Source of the DNA: Deltaproteobacteria bacterium UBA5756
GTDB taxonomy: Bacteria > Desulfobacterota > Syntrophorhabdia > Syntrophorhabdales > Syntrophorhabdaceae
DNA length: 56,252 bases
Assembly: GCA_002418985.1 (NCBI GenBank)
Contig: DIFE01000157.1
Location: forward strand, 1 to 56,252
Direction: 5' to 3'
Both the position numbers and the translations under genes were made by a program. Each line of letters opens with the position of its first letter. Position 1 is the first letter of the stretch. Below the pieces are notes generated by a model. That model did no database searches. It saw nothing but the letters and a program-made list of their open reading frames with translations, and was not told where the DNA came from. Below are positions 51,910-56,252 of the stretch, piece after piece.

Positions 51910-53474
51910 ATGAATTATATGCCGGGTAACGGACAGAACGGTAAATCGCTTGAGTCCTGGATATGGGACGCGGCGTGCAGTATCAGGGGGGCGAAGGAGG
52001 CGTCGAAGTACAAGGACTATATCCTTCCCCTCATCTTTGTGAAGCGTCTATGTGATGTTTTTGACGATGAGCTGGACAAGATAGCGAGGAAGGTCGGCTC
52101 GCGGAAAAAGGCGTTCGACCTGGTCAAGCTCGACAAGGAACTTGTCCGGTTCTATCTCCCCTTAAAGCCGAAGGACCCGGACGAACCTGTCTGGTCGGTT
52201 ATCCGCAAGCTCTCCGACAAGATCGGTTTGACGCTCACCACGTACCTTCGGGACATCGCCCGGGAGAATCCCCGCCTTTCAGGGATCATCGACCGCGTCG
52301 ATTTTAACGCAACTACCCATGGTCAACGCGACATCGACGACCACGCCCTGAGCAACCTCATCGAGAAGATCAGCATGAAGCGGCTCGGACTTGCCGACGT
52401 GGAGGCTGATATCATAGGCCGCAGCTATGAATACCTCATCCGGAAATTCGCGGAGGGCAGCGGTCAGAGTGCCGGAGAGTTCTATACCCCAAAGGAAGTG
52501 GGCATCATAATGGCGGGCATCATGGACCCCGAGCCGGGAATGGAGATCTATGACCCCTGCTGCGGTTCGGCCGGGTTGCTGATCAAGTGCCAGCTTGCGC
52601 TGGAAGAAAGGATGAGTTTACGATCCAAATCGAAGTACGCCCCCTTAAGGCTTTACGGCCAGGAATACACGCCGGAAACCTGGGCCATGGCCAACATGAA
52701 CATGATCATCCACGACATGGAGGGCGAGATAGAGATCGGCGATACCTTCCGCAACCCGAAGTTCCGAAGGGACAATCACCTTCAGACCTTTGACCGGGTG
52801 GTGGCCAACCCCATGTGGAACCAGAACTGGTTTACCGAGAAGGACTACGACAACGACGAACTGGACCGCTTCCCGAAGGTGCCGGATACCCCGGCAACAA
52901 GGCGGACTGGGGGTGGCTCCAGCACATCCTTGCAAGCCTCAACGAAAAAGGAAAGGCCGCCGTCGTCCTCGACACCGGCGCGGCCTCGCGCGGCTCCGGC
53001 AACGCGAACACCAACAAGGAAAAAGAAGTGCGAAAGTGGTTCGTCGAGCAGGACCTCATCGAAGGGGTCATCTACCTGCCGGAGAACCTCTTTTACAACA
53101 CAAGCGCCCCGGGCATCGTCATCTTCCTCAGCAGGGACAAGCCGAAGGCCCGAAAGGAAAAGATCTTTCTCCTCAACGCCGCCAGGGAATTCGCCAAGGG
53201 CGACCCGAAGAACTACATAAGCGACGAGGGAATCGAGCGGATAACACAGACCTTCAGGCGCTGGCGTGAAGAGGAAAAGTTCAGCCGCATCGTCGACAAA
53301 CCGGAGATCGCCCGCAACGACTACAACATCTCCCCCAGCCGTTACATCCACACCGCGGACGGTGAGGCGTACCGCCCCATCGCCGAGATCGTGGAGGAAC
53401 TGAACGCGCTTGAGGAAGAGGCAAGAGCGACCGACGCGGCATTGAAAGCCGTTTTGCAGAAGCTGGGGTATTGA
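51910..53474 (+). pseudogene. hsdM: Type I restriction-modification methyltransferase HsdM, frameshifted
   Basis: The N-terminal helical domain (SLESWIWDAACSIRGAKEASKY) and the adenine methylase motifs DPCCGSAGLL (motif I) and VVANPMWNQNW (motif IV) read in one frame. At about 52875 the similarity shifts by one base to the frame that gives PEGAGYPGNKADWGWLQHILASL and the HsdM C terminus, ending at 53474. One G appears to be missing in CCCGAAGG (intact form would be CCCGGAAGG). The first frame runs on as unrelated Ser/Arg-rich sequence to 53220. It may be a true mutation, phase variation or an assembly error; if true, it removes the protein's C-terminal part. Confidence 0.87.
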
Positions 53475-54983
53475 ATGAGCAATACCGTCACAAAACGATG
53501 TGTGTTCATCAGCAGTGTCCAGGCGGAGTTTGTGGAAGAGCGGGCCGCCCTGCGGGATTATCTGCAAGGCGATGCACTCCTCGGCCGTTTCTTCGAGGCT
53601 TTTCTCTTTGAAGATGTCCCAGCCGTCGACCGCAGGGCCGACGACGTCTATCTTGACGAGGTGGCCCGGTGCGACATCTATGTTGCCCTCCTTGGCAATC
53701 AATACGGACGCGAAGATTCGGCCGGTCTTTCCGCCACCCACCAGGAATTCAACGAAGCGACAAGGCTCGGCAAGACCCGCCTCGTCTTTGTCAAAGGCGC
53801 CGATGACACCGTTCGCGACGAAAAGATGCAGGGTCTTATCGCAGAAGCGGGCACGCAACTTGTCCGCCGACGTTTTCAGAGCGTGCCCGAGCTTACGGCC
53901 TTTGTTTATGCGAGCCTCATCAAGTACCTGGAGCAATCAGGTCTCATACATAACGGCCCCTTCGATGCTGCTTCGTGTAGCAACGCCACAGCGAACGACA
54001 TTTCTCCCGAAAAAGTAGCCTGGTTTCTCCAGCGGGCGAAAAACAGCCGGGGGTACACCCTTGATGAAGATACCCCCATGCTGGAGGCGCTGACCCATTT
54101 GAACCTCTTTAACAAGGGAATTCCCAGCCATGCCGCAATTCTGCTCTTCGGGAAGATACCCCAGCGGTTTCTGATAACTTCGGAGGTCAAGTGTATGCAT
54201 TTCCATGGCCGGGAGATGCAAAAACCCATTCCTTCGTACCAGATCTACAAGGGAACGGTCTTCGATCTCGTCGATCAGGCCATTGATTTTGTCATGTCGA
54301 AGCTCAATCGCACCGTCGGAACCCGCGAGCTTGGACCCGAAGCCCCTGTTGAGTACGAGATACCCCGGGAGGTTGTTGCCGAGGGCATTGTCAACGCGAT
54401 AGCCCATCGTGATTATACGAGCAATGCAAGTGTGCAGGTCATGCTCTTTTCGGATCGGCTGGAGATTTGGAATCCAGGGGAACTGCGTCCCCCTTTAAGT
54501 CTCGACAAGCTGAGCCGTCCACACCCGTCGATCCCTGCCAATCCCCTTATCGCCGAGCCCCTTTTCCTTGCCAAATACATAGAAAAGGCCGGTTCAGGCA
54601 CACTGGACATAGTAACCAGATGCAAGAGCGGCGGATTTCGCCCGCCGGAGTTTCGCCTCGATGCAGGCTGCTTCATCCTCACCATCTGGCGGAAAGCCGG
54701 CCTGATCCTGGAAGTCACCGGACAAGTCACCGGACAAGTCGAGCCCTGGGTCCTGCAGGTGTTGGAAGCGTGCGTGACACCTCTCAAGAGCAGCGAGATC
54801 AAGGAGCTGATCGGTATCAGGCACAGAGAGACCTTTCAGAGAAACTATCTGGATCGCCTCCTCACGGAGGGCTGGCTGGAACGAACGATTCCTGACAGAC
54901 CAAAGAGCAGCATGCAGAAGTACCGCGTTACCGAAAAAGGTAAGGGGTATTTGGCAAGTATCAAAAACGACAAACGAGCCTAG
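53475..54983 (+). CDS. DUF4062 plus GHKL/RecG-like ATP-binding protein within a type I R-M locus
   Basis: This 502-residue protein starts immediately after hsdM. Residues about 8-155 match DUF4062 (CVFISSVQAEFVEERAAL, EVARCDIYVALLGNQYG, THQEFNEATRLGK), a TIR-like alpha/beta fold. After a spacer comes the region IPREVVAEGIVNAIAHRDY...VMLFSDRLEIWNPG...PLIAEPLFLAKYIEKAGSG, as in AAA_4/HATPase_c_4 'ATP-dependent DNA helicase RecG-related' proteins, then VTGQVTGQVEP and a winged helix. No nuclease motif is obvious. Its place between hsdM and hsdS suggests a role tied to restriction or a defence add-on. Confidence 0.82.
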   Translation: MSNTVTKRCVFISSVQAEFVEERAALRDYLQGDALLGRFFEAFLFEDVPAVDRRADDVYLDEVARCDIYVALLGNQYGREDSAGLSATHQEFNEATRLGKTRLVFVKGADDTVRDEKMQGLIAEAGTQLVRRRFQSVPELTAFVYASLIKYLEQSGLIHNGPFDAASCSNATANDISPEKVAWFLQRAKNSRGYTLDEDTPMLEALTHLNLFNKGIPSHAAILLFGKIPQRFLITSEVKCMHFHGREMQKPIPSYQIYKGTVFDLVDQAIDFVMSKLNRTVGTRELGPEAPVEYEIPREVVAEGIVNAIAHRDYTSNASVQVMLFSDRLEIWNPGELRPPLSLDKLSRPHPSIPANPLIAEPLFLAKYIEKAGSGTLDIVTRCKSGGFRPPEFRLDAGCFILTIWRKAGLILEVTGQVTGQVEPWVLQVLEACVTPLKSSEIKELIGIRHRETFQRNYLDRLLTEGWLERTIPDRPKSSMQKYRVTEKGKGYLASIKNDKRA

Positions 54984-55083
54984 ATATGAGCAAACGGAAT
55001 AGAGCTATTTGGTGCGTAGACTATATTATTCGAGTGGGGTTTCTGTGCCGTGTCTCGCTTGACACTGTTGTGGGGACATTTTG

Positions 55084-56252
55084 GTGAAATCTGCCGATAG
55101 TACATATCCTTATCCACCAGACTGGCGACTGGTTTCACTGGAAAGCCTGAATGCGAAGAATTTTGGGACTATCAACCCCTCACGTTATCCAACGGAGAGA
55201 TTTGAATATTACAGTATTCCAGCATACCAGAAGAGTCGGCAACCCCTAATTGCGGCTGGAAACGAAATTGGAAGCGCCAAACTCCTATTGTACCCCGGAA
55301 CCGTGTTGTTCGGGAAACTCAATCCTCGCGTAGAAAAAGTATGGACGGTGGATAACTGCAGCGCTCATCGAAAAATCGGTTCAACTGAGTGGATACCCAT
55401 TTCTCCACGCGATGATGTAGACAAGCGATTCCTCTATTTTCTGATGTGGTCGGAACATGTGATGCCCAAAGCAAAGGCCCTTGTTTCGGGTTCTACGCCA
55501 AGTCGCCAAAGGGTCGACCCGAAATCCTTCTATCGCATCGCTGTACCCCTCCCGCCCATCGACGAACAGCGGAAGATCGCGGCGGTTTTGGAGCTTGCAC
55601 AGCGAGCCATCGAGGAGCAGGAACGGTTGATTCAACTCACCACGGAACTGAAAAAGGCTCTCCTCCAGAAACTCTTCACCGAAGGTCTCCGCGGCGAACC
55701 ACAAAAAATGACCGAAATCGGCCCGGTACCGGAGAGTTGGAGCGTCTCAACGCTAGAGAATGTCGCGCTTGCGTTTGATTACGGTACGTCTGTAAAGTGC
55801 GACCTAAATGAAGATGGTTTACCGGTACTAAGAATTCCAAATGTCCTGATAGGCTCGATTGATCTCGGCGATCTCAAATATGGTCGGCCGAAACAGAAGG
55901 AAATTGATCAACTCAGATTGGTCAGTGGCGATCTGCTCTTTGTAAGAACCAACGGAGTCCAAGAAAATGCTGGTCGCTGCGCCTTGTTTCGGGGGGAACT
56001 GGACGGGTGCTATTTTGCTTCGTACCTTATACGTGTTCGTGTCGATCCTTCCAAGGTTCTTCCGGCTTTTGTAAACGAATATGCTCAAACCGAAGCGGGC
56101 AAGGGTTTTCTAAGCGGACGCGCGATGCGAACCGCCGACGGCAAATTCAATATTAATTCTGGCACATTAAGGAGATTGTCTCTGCCGTTACCCACGCTTG
56201 ATGAGCAAAGGGAGATGGTCTTTCAGCTAGTTAGTGTCCGTCCGGAAACCCC
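55084..56252 (+). CDS. hsdS: Type I restriction specificity subunit HsdS, cut by the window end
   Basis: The frame from a GTG at 55084 (GGGGA seven bases before) is open to the last base, giving at least 389 residues. An in-frame TTG lies one codon upstream. The layout is HsdS: a target recognition domain (YPPDWRLVSLESLN), a conserved repeat (PLPPIDEQRKIAAVLELAQRAI) with the linker helix LTTELKKALLQKLFTEG, then a second domain beginning GPVPESWSV and ending in LPTLDEQREMV. HsdS directs HsdM and HsdR to a bipartite DNA target. The final codons stop looking like HsdS; hsdR is not in the window. Confidence 0.88.
   Translation, partial: MKSADSTYPYPPDWRLVSLESLNAKNFGTINPSRYPTERFEYYSIPAYQKSRQPLIAAGNEIGSAKLLLYPGTVLFGKLNPRVEKVWTVDNCSAHRKIGSTEWIPISPRDDVDKRFLYFLMWSEHVMPKAKALVSGSTPSRQRVDPKSFYRIAVPLPPIDEQRKIAAVLELAQRAIEEQERLIQLTTELKKALLQKLFTEGLRGEPQKMTEIGPVPESWSVSTLENVALAFDYGTSVKCDLNEDGLPVLRIPNVLIGSIDLGDLKYGRPKQKEIDQLRLVSGDLLFVRTNGVQENAGRCALFRGELDGCYFASYLIRVRVDPSKVLPAFVNEYAQTEAGKGFLSGRAMRTADGKFNINSGTLRRLSLPLPTLDEQREMVFQLVSVRPET

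Noticed and set aside
52815..53474. A separate small gene starting at 52815 within hsdM
   Set aside because: Its product is the missing C-terminal part of HsdM, so it is the other side of a frameshift and not an independent gene.
1..56252. tRNA, rRNA, CRISPR arrays, insertion sequences or prophage genes
   Set aside because: None was recognised on reading both strands; repeats found are short and dispersed and no transposase or integrase is encoded.

Overview
The window looks like chromosomal sequence around the dnaA end of an anaerobic bacterium of the old Deltaproteobacteria (Desulfobacterota sensu lato). Syntrophorhabdus-like or another syntrophic/aromatic-degrading group is possible, but that placement is inference from gene content. 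The pointers are an rpoN-hpf-ptsN-hprK-rapZ-EIIA(Man)-HPr-EI cluster, TRAP transporters beside a molybdenum hydroxylase, a likely selenocysteine-containing thioredoxin, and LPS export and Kdo genes, which indicate a Gram-negative envelope. Nearly all genes read on the plus strand in tightly packed operons with ATGA or short overlaps. No rRNA, tRNA or CRISPR array was seen.

Layout. 0-2 kb: a HAD phosphatase, an NlpC/P60 lipoprotein and, convergent to them, a secreted thioredoxin-like gene with an in-frame UGA exactly where the first redox cysteine should be. 2-7 kb: dnaA-dnaN-gyrB (no recF between) with DnaA-box-like sites. 7-15.5 kb: coaE-rho-rpmE-prfA-prmC-murA-hisD-hisG-hisB-hisH, ended by a strong terminator. 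15.6-24 kb: an accessory catabolic block made of a TRAP solute receptor (minus), a divergent five-gene molybdenum hydroxylase operon (FAD, 2Fe-2S and Mo subunits, a zinc-finger microprotein and a CoxG-like protein) headed by a small cysteine-rich protein, then the TRAP membrane subunits (minus). 24.3-32.3 kb: mobA, rimI, pyrK-pyrD, recJ, ybaK, a His-rich membrane protein, a hotdog thioesterase, a PflX-like radical SAM protein and an adenosine-specific kinase family protein. 32.4-43 kb: aminotransferase-homoserine dehydrogenase-apgM-pyrG-kdsA-kdsD-lptC/A fusion-lptB-rpoN. 42.7-48 kb: hpf and a regulatory PTS without sugar permease. 48-51.6 kb: metK-ahcY-PfkB kinase (methyl cycle). 51.9-56.25 kb: a type I restriction-modification locus with a frameshifted hsdM, an interposed DUF4062/ATPase gene and an hsdS that runs off the window.

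How the parts fit. The core blocks cover replication initiation, translation termination, histidine, threonine and pyrimidine synthesis, Kdo-LPS assembly and the S-adenosylmethionine cycle. MobA could supply the nucleotide form of molybdopterin for the hydroxylase, and the split TRAP system could import its substrate or a related organic acid. The window also carries several dispersed intergenic repeat families. The strongest candidates for follow-up are the selenoprotein with its SECIS-like hairpin, the hydroxylase operon with two uncharacterised metal-binding microproteins, and the DUF4062 gene inside the type I R-M locus.
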